This document shows positions 32,166 to 42,990 of a DNA stretch of 64,000 bases, piece by piece. A model generated the notes under the pieces. That model saw only the letters and a program-made list of their open reading frames with translations. It did no database searches and was not told where the DNA came from. Source of the DNA: Garcia nutans (taxonomy: Eukaryota > Streptophyta > Magnoliopsida > Malpighiales > Euphorbiaceae); the NCBI GenBank assembly GCA_947685225.1, contig CANTUV010000055.1, positions 8,877,501-8,941,500 on the forward strand, given 5' to 3'. Every line of letters starts with the position of its first letter. Positions within the stretch are counted from its first letter, which is position 1. The position numbers and the translations under genes are program-made.

Positions 32166-35100
32166 TTAGAAAATACCTGAGGATTCAAACAAATGAGGGT
32201 ATGTAGATTTCACAGTTTCCTCCAATTCCCAGGTGCACTCATCAATAGAGTGATTACGCCATAAAACCTTTACGGATACTACATCTTTGTTGCGCAGTCG
32301 TTTCACTTGACGATCTAAGATTTTGACAGGTTGTTCTTTATAGGAACAATCATTACTGATCTCTATCGTCTCTGGAGCCAACACATGCTCAGGATTTGCA
32401 ACATATTTCCTCATCATAGAGACATGAAAAGTCGGATGGACCGCTTCTAATGCTGGTGGTAATGCCAATCTATATGCCACTTCTCCCACACGCTCCAACA
32501 CCTCATACGGACCGATAAATCGCGGAGCTAGCTTACCCTTTTTACCAAATCTCATAACTCCCTTGAAAGGTGACACTTTAAGAAACACCTTATCTCCTGC
32601 AGCAAATTCTAAGTGTCTCCTCTTAAGGTCTGCATAGCTCTTTTGCCTACTGAAAGCAGTTCGAATACGGCTCTGGATGACTGGCACTTTCTCTGAACTA
32701 TACTGTAAAATCTCTGGGCCTTCAATTCTTCTATCGCCTACTTCCTCCCAATACAAAGGAGTTCTGCACCTCCTACCATACAAAGCTTCAAAAGGCGCCA
32801 TACCAATACTAGCTTGGTAGCTATTATTATATGCAAACTCAACCAATGGAAGATGATCCGCCCAACTACCACCAAAATCCAATACACACAACCGCAACAT
32901 ATCCTCCAAAGTTTGAATAGTTCTTTCTGACTGCCCATCTGTCTGTGGGTGAAAAGCTGTGCTGAGATGTTGAACGGTACCTAACCCTTCTTGAAATTTC
33001 TGCCAAAACCTCGATGTGAACTGAGTACCTCTGTCAGAAACAATAGAGACTGGGATCCCATGAAGACTCACTATACGATTGAGGTATAATTTTGCATACT
33101 GCGCTGCTGTATACTTGGTACTCACAGGTAGAAAATGTGCTGACTTTGTCAACCTATCAACAATAACCCAAATAGAATCATAGCCACCTGGTGTCTTTGG
33201 CAAACCAACCACAAAATCCATTGTCACCCTCTCCCACTTCCACTCGGGTAGTGGTAGCTCCTTTAGCAATCCTGCTGGTTTGTGGTGCTCGTACTTAACC
33301 TGCTGACAAGGCAAACACTGAGATACAAAGGTCGCAATATCATTCTTCATTCCTTTCCACCAATATAATTGCTTCAAGTCATGATACATCTTTGTGGAGC
33401 CAGGATGTACTGTATACCTTGAAGAGTGAGCTTCTTTCAAGATACTCTCCCTCAGATCATCAATCATGGGCACACACAACCTAGATCCAAACCTCAATAC
33501 CCCTTGCTCATCAATACGAAACTCCTTATCTTCACCTTTCAGTACCCTTTGTCGAATAGTTTCTAATTCTGTATCTTTGCTCTGAGTTGAGACAATCCTG
33601 TCAAGAAAACTCGGTCTAGCAAAAAGATTAGCTAAAAACACCCCTGTATGTCCAACCACTTCCTTATTTGACAAAAGGAAAATCCAACCATCACCAATCA
33701 ACTGATGAATATCCGAAATCAACGGCCTTCTGTGTGCAGATATATGAGATAAACTACCCAAAGATTTACGGCTCAAAGCATCAGCTACAACATTTGCTTT
33801 CCCAGGGTGATACTGAATGCTATAATCATAATCTTCAAGAAATTCCACCCATCTCCTCTGCCTTAAATTCAAATCTTTCTGGGCGTATACATACTTGAGA
33901 TTCTTGTGATCAGTGAATACCTCGCATGTGACACCATACAGGTAATGCCTCCAGATTTTTAGCGCAAACACAACTGCCGCCATTTCCAAATCATGAGTAG
34001 GATAGTTAACCTCATGCTTCTTAAGCTGTCTTGAAGCATAGGCAACTACTCTACCATGCTGCATCAAAACACAACCCAAACCAATACCTGATGCATCACA
34101 GTATACAGCATAACCTTCCGTGCCTTCGGGTAAAATAAGTACTGGTGCTGTAGTCAATCTCTCCTTAAGTGTTGTAAAACTCTCCTCACAGGTGTCATCC
34201 CAAACAAACTTTACACCTTTGCGAGTTAGCTTCGTCAATGGTGCAGCAATTCTGGAAAAATCCTTCACAAATCTTCTGTAGTAGCCTGCTAAACCGAGAA
34301 AACTCCGTATATCAGTAACCGTTTTAGGTCTAGGCCAGTCCATAACTGCTTCCACTTTCTTGGGGTCGACTTGCACACCTTCTGCCGAAATCACATGTCC
34401 CAAGAACACTACTCGATCCAACCAGAACTCACATTTGGAAAACTTAGCATATAACTGATGTTCCCTCAATGTCTGTAAAACTGACCTTAAGTGTTGTTCA
34501 TGCTCCTCCTTGGTTCTCGAGTAAATCAAGATATCATCAATGAATACAACAACAAACCGATCAAGGTAAGGACTAAACACCCTGTTCATCAGGTCCATAA
34601 AAGCTGCAGGTGCATTAGTGAGTCCAAAGGACATAACAAGAAATTCATAATGCCCATACCTTGTTCGGAAAGCAGTCTTTGGTATATCTTCCTTTCTCAC
34701 CCTCAACTGATGGTAGCCAGACCTAAGATCAATTTTAGAGAAGAAACGGGCTCCTTGCAGTTGGTCAAACAAATCATCAATCCGAGGTAGCGGGTACCTA
34801 TTCTTCACTGTCACTTTGTTCAGTTGTCGGTAGTCAATACATAGTCTCATTGTACCATCTTTCTTTTTCACAAAAAGCACCGGAGCTCCCCAAGGTGAAA
34901 TACTCGGTCGGATGTACCCTTTCTGCAACAGGTCATTTAACTGCTCCCTCAATTCCTTCAGTTCAGCAGGTGCCATTCTATAAGGAGGCATAGAAATGGG
35001 ATTTGTTCCAGGTACAAGATCAATAAAAAATTCAATTTCTCTTTCCGGAGGTAAACCGGGCAAATCGTCCGGAAACACATCTACAAAGTCTCGCGCTATC

Positions 35101-35477
35101 GGAACTTCTTCAAGCTTTGCTTCCTCTTTTCTTACATCTCGGATAGATACTAGGTAAGCATCACATCCTTTCTTCATTAACTTCCTGGCCCTCAAGGAAG
35201 AAATCAGTCGACTAGGCCCATCTATCTTTGAACCAACAAAAGTCACTGACTTACCTTCTTCATAATCAAACATAACAGTTTTATTCCTACAATCCATCTT
35301 CCCTCCATGTTTAGCTAACCAGTCCATTCCCAATATAACATCAAAATCAATCACATCTAGAACAACTAGGTCTGCTGGCAAATTCACATCTCTCACTTGA
35401 ACTATACAACCCTTATAAACATTGACAGACTCAACTTCTTCCCCCAAGGGTGTATGAACAAGTAAAGGCATATCCAT
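32166..35477 (-). CDS. Gypsy pol: protease end, RT, RNase H, integrase, chromodomain
   Basis: An uninterrupted 1103-residue frame. In order: protease C-terminus (FDVILGMDWL, about residue 45); reverse transcriptase with LCIDYRQLNKVTVKNRYPLP and polymerase motif FVVVFIDDILIYS (about 305); RNase H starting AVYCDASGIGLGCVLM; integrase zinc finger HPGSTKMYHDLKQLYWW with CLPC; integrase core with VDRLTKSAHF, VSDRGTQF and QTDGQSERTIQ supplying the D-D-E triad; then the GPYEVLERVGEVAYRLALP motif and a C-terminal chromodomain (VKVLWRNHSIDECTWELEE). It lacks the protease active site, which lies in the preceding frame. It makes the enzymes for reverse transcription and integration. Gag would normally be joined to it; here a frame change near 35480-35500 separates them. 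Confidence 0.95.
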   Translation of the reverse strand: MDMPLLVHTPLGEEVESVNVYKGCIVQVRDVNLPADLVVLDVIDFDVILGMDWLAKHGGKMDCRNKTVMFDYEEGKSVTFVGSKIDGPSRLISSLRARKLMKKGCDAYLVSIRDVRKEEAKLEEVPIARDFVDVFPDDLPGLPPEREIEFFIDLVPGTNPISMPPYRMAPAELKELREQLNDLLQKGYIRPSISPWGAPVLFVKKKDGTMRLCIDYRQLNKVTVKNRYPLPRIDDLFDQLQGARFFSKIDLRSGYHQLRVRKEDIPKTAFRTRYGHYEFLVMSFGLTNAPAAFMDLMNRVFSPYLDRFVVVFIDDILIYSRTKEEHEQHLRSVLQTLREHQLYAKFSKCEFWLDRVVFLGHVISAEGVQVDPKKVEAVMDWPRPKTVTDIRSFLGLAGYYRRFVKDFSRIAAPLTKLTRKGVKFVWDDTCEESFTTLKERLTTAPVLILPEGTEGYAVYCDASGIGLGCVLMQHGRVVAYASRQLKKHEVNYPTHDLEMAAVVFALKIWRHYLYGVTCEVFTDHKNLKYVYAQKDLNLRQRRWVEFLEDYDYSIQYHPGKANVVADALSRKSLGSLSHISAHRRPLISDIHQLIGDGWIFLLSNKEVVGHTGVFLANLFARPSFLDRIVSTQSKDTELETIRQRVLKGEDKEFRIDEQGVLRFGSRLCVPMIDDLRESILKEAHSSRYTVHPGSTKMYHDLKQLYWWKGMKNDIATFVSQCLPCQQVKYEHHKPAGLLKELPLPEWKWERVTMDFVVGLPKTPGGYDSIWVIVDRLTKSAHFLPVSTKYTAAQYAKLYLNRIVSLHGIPVSIVSDRGTQFTSRFWQKFQEGLGTVQHLSTAFHPQTDGQSERTIQTLEDMLRLCVLDFGGSWADHLPLVEFAYNNSYQASIGMAPFEALYGRRCRTPLYWEEVGDRRIEGPEILQYSSEKVPVIQSRIRTAFSRQKSYADLKRRHLEFAAGDKVFLKVSPFKGVMRFGKKGKLAPRFIGPYEVLERVGEVAYRLALPPALEAVHPTFHVSMMRKYVANPEHVLAPETIEISNDCSYKEQPVKILDRQVKRLRNKDVVSVKVLWRNHSIDECTWELEETVKSTYPHLFESSGIF

Positions 35478-35796
35478 AGTTTTCAGGTGTAATACTCAAT
35501 CTAGATGCAAAACTAGGTGATATGAAAGAATGCGTAGCACCAGGGTCCATTAAAATATGAGCATCAAAAGAGCAAATAGAAAGAGTACCTTGCACCACAT
35601 TATTATCAGTCTGGGCTTGCTGGTTGTTCAAATTAAACACACGAGCATAATTCTGATTCTGCCCTTGGTTCTGATTCTGATTCTGATTATTCCCTTGCCC
35701 AGCTGGCTGCACTGCTCTAGCATTCTGACCTTGATTGTTTTGCTGGTTTCCGTTGTTTGCAGCACCATAACCACGGCCTTGCTGATACTGATATCC
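35431..35796 (-). pseudogene. Gag-protease linker and protease start, cut off by a stop and a shift
   Basis: In the same frame as gag, after its TAG, comes a Gln/Asn-rich linker and then the protease active site MDPGATHSFISPSFASRL. The frame ends at 35431, about 45 bases after it should have passed into the frame of pol. The break is a simple frame change in the region 35480-35500. Confidence 0.88.
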
Positions 35797-37203
35797 CTAA
35801 TAACCTCGGCCCTGTTGGCCCTGATATCCTCGGCCCTGCTGGCCATAGAAACCTCGGCCCTGCTGGCCATTACCTCGACCTCCTTGATAGCCTCGGCCGC
35901 CATAGTTACCACGTCCACCATATCCTCTTCCATTGCCATTTCCATTCTGATTATGTCCATAGTACCCCTGATTGCCTACTTGCCTTTGTGTTTGTTGTCC
36001 AGCTTGATTCTGATTTCTTCTAGAATTAGGACAATCCTTCACTTGATGATCTCTCTGACCACAGCTCAGGCATGCACCAATCATTTTCCAACACTCACCT
36101 CCATGTCGGTTACCACAAAAATCACAAATAGGAGCTTTGTGCCCCTGCAGTTGATGTTGAAATCGGCCTCCTCCATTGCTACCTCTGTGGCCTTGATACT
36201 GCCCCTGATAGTTCATTTGATCATTAGGCCTATTCCTCTTCCTGCTAGGCTCAGCCATATCAGTTTTTCTATCAGGTTTTCTTCTATTTTCCATACCAAT
36301 AGCTGCATTGACTGCCAGATGAAGCTCCTTGTAGTTATGGCTAGCAATCACATCATAATACCTGTCATCCAACCCCTCAACAAATCGTTCCGTCATAACT
36401 CCCTCTTCTTGCAGCAAGTGTGTAGCATAGGGTTTCAACTCCTGGAATTTCTCCCAGTATTCAGCAACAGTCTTGCTTCCCTGTTTGAGCATCTCAAAGT
36501 CTCTAGCCTTGGCCTTCAAAACATTCTTAGGTAGGAAGGTTTGTGTGAATCTCAGCTTGAAGTCCTCCCAGGTATGTACTCGATCAACTATCTGGCTATC
36601 AAACCAAACCCTAGCAGCCTTTTTCATTTGGTGACCTGCCAACTCAATAGATCTTTCTTCTGAACAATGCAAGGCGTTACATATTCTCTTGACCTCATCA
36701 ATAAACAACATTGGGTCTTCTGTCGCAGCATTTGAAAACTCTGGTGGGTCAACCCTGATAAACTCATGTAGTTTAACATATCCTGGCACTCCCGCCTGTG
36801 GTGCGTTGTCCTGCCCATTGTTCTGCCCTATATTCTGGACAAGTTGGGTAAATCCAGCTGCAAGTGCTCCCATAGTCTGACTGAAGGTTGCTATGGTGGC
36901 CATGAATTGCTCCTGACTCACTGGAGCTGCTGTTGTACCCTCAGGTACAGGTTCATTCCTTGGAATTGGTGGTGGATCTCTGACAACATCCTCCGGTATG
37001 TCCTCAAAGTTTTCATTATTGGCTGGTAGATCTTGGTTCTGCTGACCCTGTCCACCCCTGTCCACCACTCTGCGTGGTCTTCCTCGCCCCCTAGGCAAAG
37101 GTTGCTCCCGAACACTTCCAATTGGATCCTCTCCACTGTTTCTTACCCCTTGGGCATTACTAGCTTCGCCAGTCAAAAGAAGACGTGTGCCTCTACGAGA
37201 CAT
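35797..37203 (-). CDS. Gypsy gag with zinc knuckle, ends at in-frame TAG
   Basis: The first ATG in frame is at 37203 (product begins MSRRGTRLLL); the open frame extends slightly upstream without ATG. The central gag domain reads AARVWFDSQIVDRVHTWEDF and then LKQGSKTVAEYWEKFQEL. The RNA-binding zinc knuckle is CLSCGQRDHQVKDC (CX2CX4HX4C), preceded by a second Cys-rich piece CDFCGNRHGGEC. The C-terminus is Gly/Gln/Arg-rich repeats of GRGYQGQQ type. TAG at 35797-35799 stops the frame, although the same frame continues into the protease, so the stop is likely a recent mutation. Gag would form virus-like particles in the cytoplasm. Confidence 0.92.
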   Translation of the reverse strand: MSRRGTRLLLTGEASNAQGVRNSGEDPIGSVREQPLPRGRGRPRRVVDRGGQGQQNQDLPANNENFEDIPEDVVRDPPPIPRNEPVPEGTTAAPVSQEQFMATIATFSQTMGALAAGFTQLVQNIGQNNGQDNAPQAGVPGYVKLHEFIRVDPPEFSNAATEDPMLFIDEVKRICNALHCSEERSIELAGHQMKKAARVWFDSQIVDRVHTWEDFKLRFTQTFLPKNVLKAKARDFEMLKQGSKTVAEYWEKFQELKPYATHLLQEEGVMTERFVEGLDDRYYDVIASHNYKELHLAVNAAIGMENRRKPDRKTDMAEPSRKRNRPNDQMNYQGQYQGHRGSNGGGRFQHQLQGHKAPICDFCGNRHGGECWKMIGACLSCGQRDHQVKDCPNSRRNQNQAGQQTQRQVGNQGYYGHNQNGNGNGRGYGGRGNYGGRGYQGGRGNGQQGRGFYGQQGRGYQGQQGRGY

Positions 37204-37300
37204 TGCACCTGATATGGAGAGCAATTTGATTAACGCTGAAAGGAAACAAGAAAACTTAAGAATACCCTAATGATTTCTGGATAACACAAATATCAAAACC

Positions 37301-37314
37301 GGGCTCTGATACCA
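37301..37314 (-). other. Primer binding site of the young gypsy element
   Basis: The minus strand reads TGGTATCAGAGCCC, a perfect initiator tRNA-Met site, four bases inside the right LTR. Confidence 0.93.
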
Positions 37315-37318
37315 CTTT

Positions 37319-40175
37319 TGTCACGACCCAACTAGGGACCGTGACCGGCGTACAGTTACACTTACGTGTAACTATACAAGCCTAAGATAACAATAGCTAG
37401 ATCATGCCTTAAAGGAAAATGGTGTAAGTTATGCTCATAAATGCAACTATTAGTCTCAGGCAATATATAAAGTGTTCTAATTATTCAATACCAAAACAAT
37501 ACCGTCTAACTGAAAATGGTCAAATGTTTAAATCTCATTATTACAAAGAAACGGGTTCAGACTCAGTCTGCCCTTAGGTTATCCAGAAATCTATAAAGGA
37601 AGAAACATCTCCACTAACCTACTAGCTTTAGAATTCCAAAGAACGAAAGAATGGAAATAAACAACTGATGCTACCAGTGGACCTCAACCTGCAAAATCAG
37701 TCTATAGGGGTGTGAGCGTTATATATATAGGCGCTCAGTAAGTCTATGAGAGGCAGAGAAATATCTAACAGTTATATAAGCAGTACATGTAATACAATCA
37801 CAAATTAAACAAACAAGATGGTGTGTCGGGGTCACCAATCAGTAAACAGTACAGTAATTATATCAGTCACATCCGTCCTTATAACTTCTCAGTACAGTAC
37901 AGTAATCAGTAATTAGGCATGTAGCCTCAGTAAACAGTATAGGCATTAAGCCTCAGTAGCAGTATAGGCATTAAGCCTCAGTAACCTCCTTCCCCTTCAT
38001 GACACACCATCACACAGCACAAGTAATATCACATTCAATATTATCACATAAATGCAATCACATGCAAGTTTCTCTGTCTCCTAAAGCATGCGAGGCGGGG
38101 TTCGAAAGAATAGTATAGTGAATATATAGAAAGGATAATATATATAAGAAGGGTTTATATATGTATATAAGTTGTTAGCAAGTAGCACAACACAAACAAA
38201 CAAATCACACCCATGAACTTACCTGATATGCAGACTTATTGAGATAAGCAAACTCCTTGATCCTATTGATCCCGAGGACCGACCTGATTATCACCTAAGT
38301 ATACGATTCAACAATATCATTCATCAGAATCCGTCTCACTCACATGAAGTGTAATGTATGCCATGTATGCCATGAATAACAGTCAATCGAGTATTATTCA
38401 ATAAAATGACCATTTACCCCTAATGCATTTTCCTAACCAATTGACCATTTAATCAACCATCATACAACTCATGATTTAATTTAAATTTGCAGACCATATT
38501 CATGCAAAAACATTCACCCCTAAGTCTTACGTAAACGTAGCAAAGTGTTTCCAAAAGCGAAACTTAGTTTTTTTCCACAATATCGATGTATTTAGTGAAA
38601 TAAGGGTAATTTTGGAAATTTCATATAAATTAATCCTGCTGTTTAAAAATTTTGGAAAAATTCCAGAAGGTCCCTCATTCTTCCAGAGATCCCCGTACAA
38701 AATTTTAGGTCCATACAAAATGATTTAGTCCCCCAAAATCGATTTGCGATATACTGCCCGATCCATAACTACTAAAATGGGCAGTAGGATACATATGCAT
38801 AAATACATACACAACATTATATAAAAATTCCCCAAATATTTTTAACATTAAATTTACTTCATAAAATACAACATACCCAAATTTTGTAAATATCCAGTAC
38901 GTAAAAAGCCCTCAAACAATTAACCCAACATGGACTGACCAGTAGATCCATTCTGGTAGTGACCAGGTCTATGATTTATTTACTCAACAAATATTATGAT
39001 TCTGGATCTACAAAAATTACCATATGTAAATAACATCTGAATACAGAACATACTAAATTTTCAGACTTATACCCATCACCTACGATTTATAAAAATTCAT
39101 CAAAGTTTCTGGAATTTTCAGTAATTCCAGACAGCAAATTATACCAATTCAAAATTTAATTAAAAATAAAATACGAATCCTAAAAATATAAAATAAATAT
39201 ACAGGCATCCCTTAGAAACCCTAGAAAAAGATACAATAAATTTTAGGCGTGATCTATTACTGTAAGTATGTTTATTAAATCAAAAACCGTTAAATCTATC
39301 AAAAACACTTACAGATTTTTCCCATTTTGAAAATTAATTAAAAATAGAAAATAAATTTAAATCCGATGCAAAATATGTTTTATCAGACCTAAAAACACCC
39401 TAGAATGTGATTGTGGAAAAAGATCGAATTAGAATTGAAGAGAAATAAATGAAAAACCTCAAAAATGAAAGAAGCGTTGAAAACTGAAACTGGAGCCAGG
39501 CAAAACGGCAGGCCGAGAACCAGTGGCCACACGCCGAACGACGCACGCAGCACGCCAAACGACAAGAGGCTTCGCTCGCGTGGCTCGCCGAACGACCGAC
39601 GCTCACTCGCCGAACGACAACGACTCCCTCGGGCGGCTGGATCAAAACGACAGTGCTGCGATTTCTGCTCTAAAACTCTCTTAAATTGAATACCCGATTT
39701 TGTGAGTGTCTCAAACTCTAAACCTAGCTGATTAGGGTCTATTTATATCATAAACACTTCCTAAAATTGTGTTTTAACCCCACTTCAATTTATTTTATTT
39801 AAATTAACCTCAAATATCAATTTAACCATTAAAAATCACCCCCTCAAACTTAAAACTCACAATTAAATTCCTCTTCACTAAATTTAACACAAAATAGATT
39901 TCAGTATTTATTTTTAAAATAAAAAAAATATATATATATTTTTATTCCATTTAAACACCGTAATTATCTTAAATGACCAAAATGCCCCCGAACACAAAAA
40001 TACAATATTATACTCAAAACGACCGTCACATCGTCCCGAGTAACAAACAGAGCACTAAATCACCCAAATACGTTCAAACAAAATATAAGGGTGCAAAATG
40101 ACCATTTTGCCCCTCAAGCGCAAAATTACCATTTTGCCCCCGAATTCAAATATTATAAAACCGAGGGGTTTTACA
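37319..40175 (-). repeat. Right (5') LTR of the young gypsy element
   Basis: 2857 bp, near-identical to 28766-31623. On the minus strand the TATA box TATAAATAG is at 39739-39747 and the CpG-rich leader at about 39495-39650. This LTR would act as the promoter copy. Confidence 0.96.
39739..39747 (-). promoter_or_regulatory. TATA box in the promoter LTR
   Basis: TATAAATAG on the minus strand, context GATATAAATAGACCC, in the LTR that precedes the coding region. Confidence 0.72.
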
Positions 40176-40180
40176 ATGGA

Positions 40181-40554
40181 GATTCGGCCACCAAAGAGAA
40201 GAAGAAGAAGATGTTTTCTTCTTTTTTTAACTTTCTAGTTTCTTTTTCCTTTTTAAAAACATATTTATTTAAAAATTAATTATTTTTATTTATTTAATTA
40301 TTTTAAAAATCATATTTTCCATCTCCCATTTAAAATTATTTAAATTTTAAATTTTTTAACCTTAACTTTAATTTTTGTAATTTATCATTTTACCCTTTGA
40401 ATTTACTATATAATTTTTGACTTTTATATGTTATATATATTTAACATATACATCACATATACACTTCATAATTCTCACTTCCAACTCTTAATTCAACATT
40501 CTAACTTTTTAAATTTTGGTTTAATTTAACTGTAGTAAATGTGAGAATGTTACA
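40181..40554 (-). repeat. Right LTR of the old gypsy element, part 2
   Basis: Resumes at GATTCGGCCACC, matching GGGTCGGCCACC at about 21466 in the left LTR, and ends GAATGTTACA before the CACAC duplication. Confidence 0.93.
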
Positions 40555-40559
40555 CACAC

Positions 40560-41062
40560 AACATCTATAAACTATTTACAACATCTATGAATTATCTGCA
40601 GAACATCTTCCAAATATCTATATAACATCTACATAACAAAATTGTGTATTTTTTATATGTATAATATATAAAATTTATTTAAAAATAAATTTAATAATTT
40701 TTATTAACATGCTTTTGTATATTTTACTTTTTAAATTTTTTGGGTGTTATTTATTTTTTTATGATTAAAATTAAAATTAAAATTAATTTATTATGAAAAA
40801 ATATGATTTTAATATGTTAAAAATAATTTAAAATATTATTTTTTATTATTTTATTAGAATTTTTTTATTTAATAGTGAATTTAAAAAAAAATAAAAATTG
40901 AAGTAAAATATTGATTGTAGTGAGGGAAAATGTATTTTTAAAAAAATCCTTATTTTTGTGAAGAGTTAGGTATTTTTGAAAATTTACTCAAACTCTTTTT
41001 TTTAAGTATAAATATTTTTAATTTATATAGTATTTTTAAAATAAAGTAAATTTTTTTAAGTT
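40560..41062. repeat. AT-rich tandem repeat unit 1, right half
   Basis: Continuation of 19020-19424. It aligns with about 41520-42015 (landmarks: AATATTGATTGTAGTGAGGG and GGTATTTTTGAAAATTT). Confidence 0.75.
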
Positions 41063-42015
41063 TTAAGGTAGTTTTGTAAATGTGCCATAATTTTTGAAAA
41101 AAAAATTATGCCGGCTACCTATTTTTGGGTTTTCATTTTCATTTTTACGGGCCCAACAATGTTTTTTTTTTCCTTTCAAATATGTAAAACCATGGCACAT
41201 TTTTTTTTCTAATTTACTTTTCCATTTTCTTTTTTATTTTTTTTACATTATTTTATTTTATTTTATATATGTTTTTTATTCAATTTTTTAATTTTATTTT
41301 TAAATATACAAAAAAAAATATACACAACATATTTAAAATACACACACAACAATATAAACTATATCTACAACATCTACATCATATCTTCATAATATTTTTA
41401 ATATTTTTTAATTTTATTTTTTTAATTTTTTATTTTCACAATATAAACACAATATTCATATAACATTCAACAACTTTTATGTAAAATATATACAATTTAG
41501 ATGACAAATATATAATATATACGCAATATTTACAATATCTATAGAACATATATGAAACATCTACTAAAAATTTACGTAAAATCTACATAACGAAATTAAT
41601 GTTTTGTTTTTTTTTCATGTGTATAATATGTAAATTTTGTTTAAAAATAAATTTAATGATTTTTGTTAATATATTTTTATATATATATATTTTTATTTTT
41701 TGTGAGTGTTATTTATTTTTTATAATTAAAATTAAAATTTTTTCTGTATAAAAAATTATAAATTTTATTTGCTAAAAATAATTTAAAATATTAATTTTTA
41801 TTATTTTATCAAAATATTTTTATTGAATAGTGAAGTTTGAAAAAAAGAGATAAAAACTGAAGTAAAATATTGATTATAGTGAGGGAAGAGATATTTTAAA
41901 AAAATCTTATTTTAGTGAAGAGTAAGGTATTTTTGAAAATTTGCTCAAACTTTTTTTCTAAAAGTATAAATATTTTTAATTTTTATAGTATTTTGAAACA
42001 AAATTTATTTTTATT
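41063..42015. repeat. AT-rich tandem repeat unit 2, intact
   Basis: About 950 bp, homologous to unit 1 over its length. A third, truncated start (TTTGTAAATGTCCCATAATTTTT) follows at about 42020. No coding capacity; nature unknown, possibly a tandemly repeated non-coding element. Confidence 0.7.
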
Positions 42016-42159
42016 GTAGTTTTGTAAATGTCCCATAATTTTTAGGAAAATTTACAAAACTATATGAAAAAACAAAATTCATTTTTATTTTTTTGATTAA
42101 TTACATATAATACATATAAAATAACATATAAGACATATAAATCAATAAATAAATAACAT

Positions 42160-42990
42160 ATATAACATATCATTTGATAAATTTCGTTATATATATGTTC
42201 TATATGTTGCATATAATTTAATAAATATGTTGATTCCAAATAAAGGAATATAAACTTTAATATGTTATATATATTGCATAAAATTTGGTAAATATAATAA
42301 ATTTCAAGAAAAAAATATAAACTTTTATATGTTATATATGGTGCATATAGTTTAAAAATATGATTCCAGACTTTTATATATCGTTTTATATGTTATATAT
42401 ATTGCATATAATTTAATAAATGTGATGAATGAAGATAAAAAAACATGCACAAACTTCTATGTGTATTATATATGCTGCATATAATAAATTTGATAAATGT
42501 GAATTCAAGACTTTTATTTACTATTTTCATGTTTTATATGTTATATATAATTTAATAAATATGATAAATTTTAAATTAAGAAGCATATATAAACTTTTAT
42601 AAATCGTTTATATATGTTAATTTGATAAATGTAATGGATTTCAAATTAAGAAACATATACAAACTTTTAAATGTCATATATATATGTTATATACAATTTG
42701 ATAAATATTATAAATCCAAATAAAAAAGCATACACTAACTTTTATAGGTTATATATACTATATATAATTTGATAAATGTAAATTTCAGACTTTTATATGT
42801 TATTTTATATATTATATATGTTGTATATAATTTGTATATGGTGTATATTGCATATGAATTCCAAATTAAGAAGCATATGAAAACTTGTGTATGTCATTGA
42901 TATGTTATATATGTTGTATATAATTTGAAAATTATGATGAATTTTGCATTAAGAAGCATGGAGAAATTTTTATATATCGTTTTATTTTAC
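42160..42990. repeat. Degenerate AT-rich minisatellite
   Basis: Repeated segments of roughly 60-120 bp share ATAATTTGATAAATGT, then AAGAAGCATAT and ACTTTTATATGTTATAT. Periodicity is imperfect. Confidence 0.65.

Larger units (their letters stand above)
28766..40175 (-). mobile_element. Young Ty3/gypsy chromovirus (Tekay-like), nested
   Basis: LTRs 28766-31623 and 37319-40175 begin TGTCACGACC and end GGTTTTACA. The target duplication ATGGA is at 28761-28765 and 40176-40180. By eye the two LTRs, each about 2.86 kb, differ at only about a dozen bases plus a small AT-run difference, so insertion was recent. The minus strand carries primer binding site, gag, protease, reverse transcriptase, RNase H, integrase and chromodomain. 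The coding region is nearly open but has one in-frame TAG in late gag and one frame change in the protease, so this copy probably cannot move on its own. The chromodomain and the GAGGACGAAATTT-type sequence before the polypurine tract suggest the Tekay/Del lineage. Confidence 0.97.
19425..40554 (-). mobile_element. Old Ty3/gypsy chromovirus, interrupted by a younger one
   Basis: Limits are TGTAAC (left) and GTTACA (right), flanked by the 5-bp duplication CACAC (19420-19424 and 40555-40559). The left LTR is 19425-21861. The right LTR is split into 26673-28765 and about 40181-40554 by the nested element at 28766-40175. Removing that element gives an element of roughly 9.7 kb. Transcription would run right to left. 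The protein-coding part (about 21889-26503) has gag, protease, reverse transcriptase, RNase H, integrase and a degenerate chromodomain in gypsy order, but many stops and frame changes. Its LTRs have diverged visibly, so it is old and inactive. Confidence 0.95.

Noticed and set aside
35557..36534. 325-residue plus-strand open frame
   Set aside because: It is the antisense of the gypsy gag/protease region; its Ile/Leu/Ser-rich product reflects the Gly/Gln/Asn-rich repeats on the other strand.
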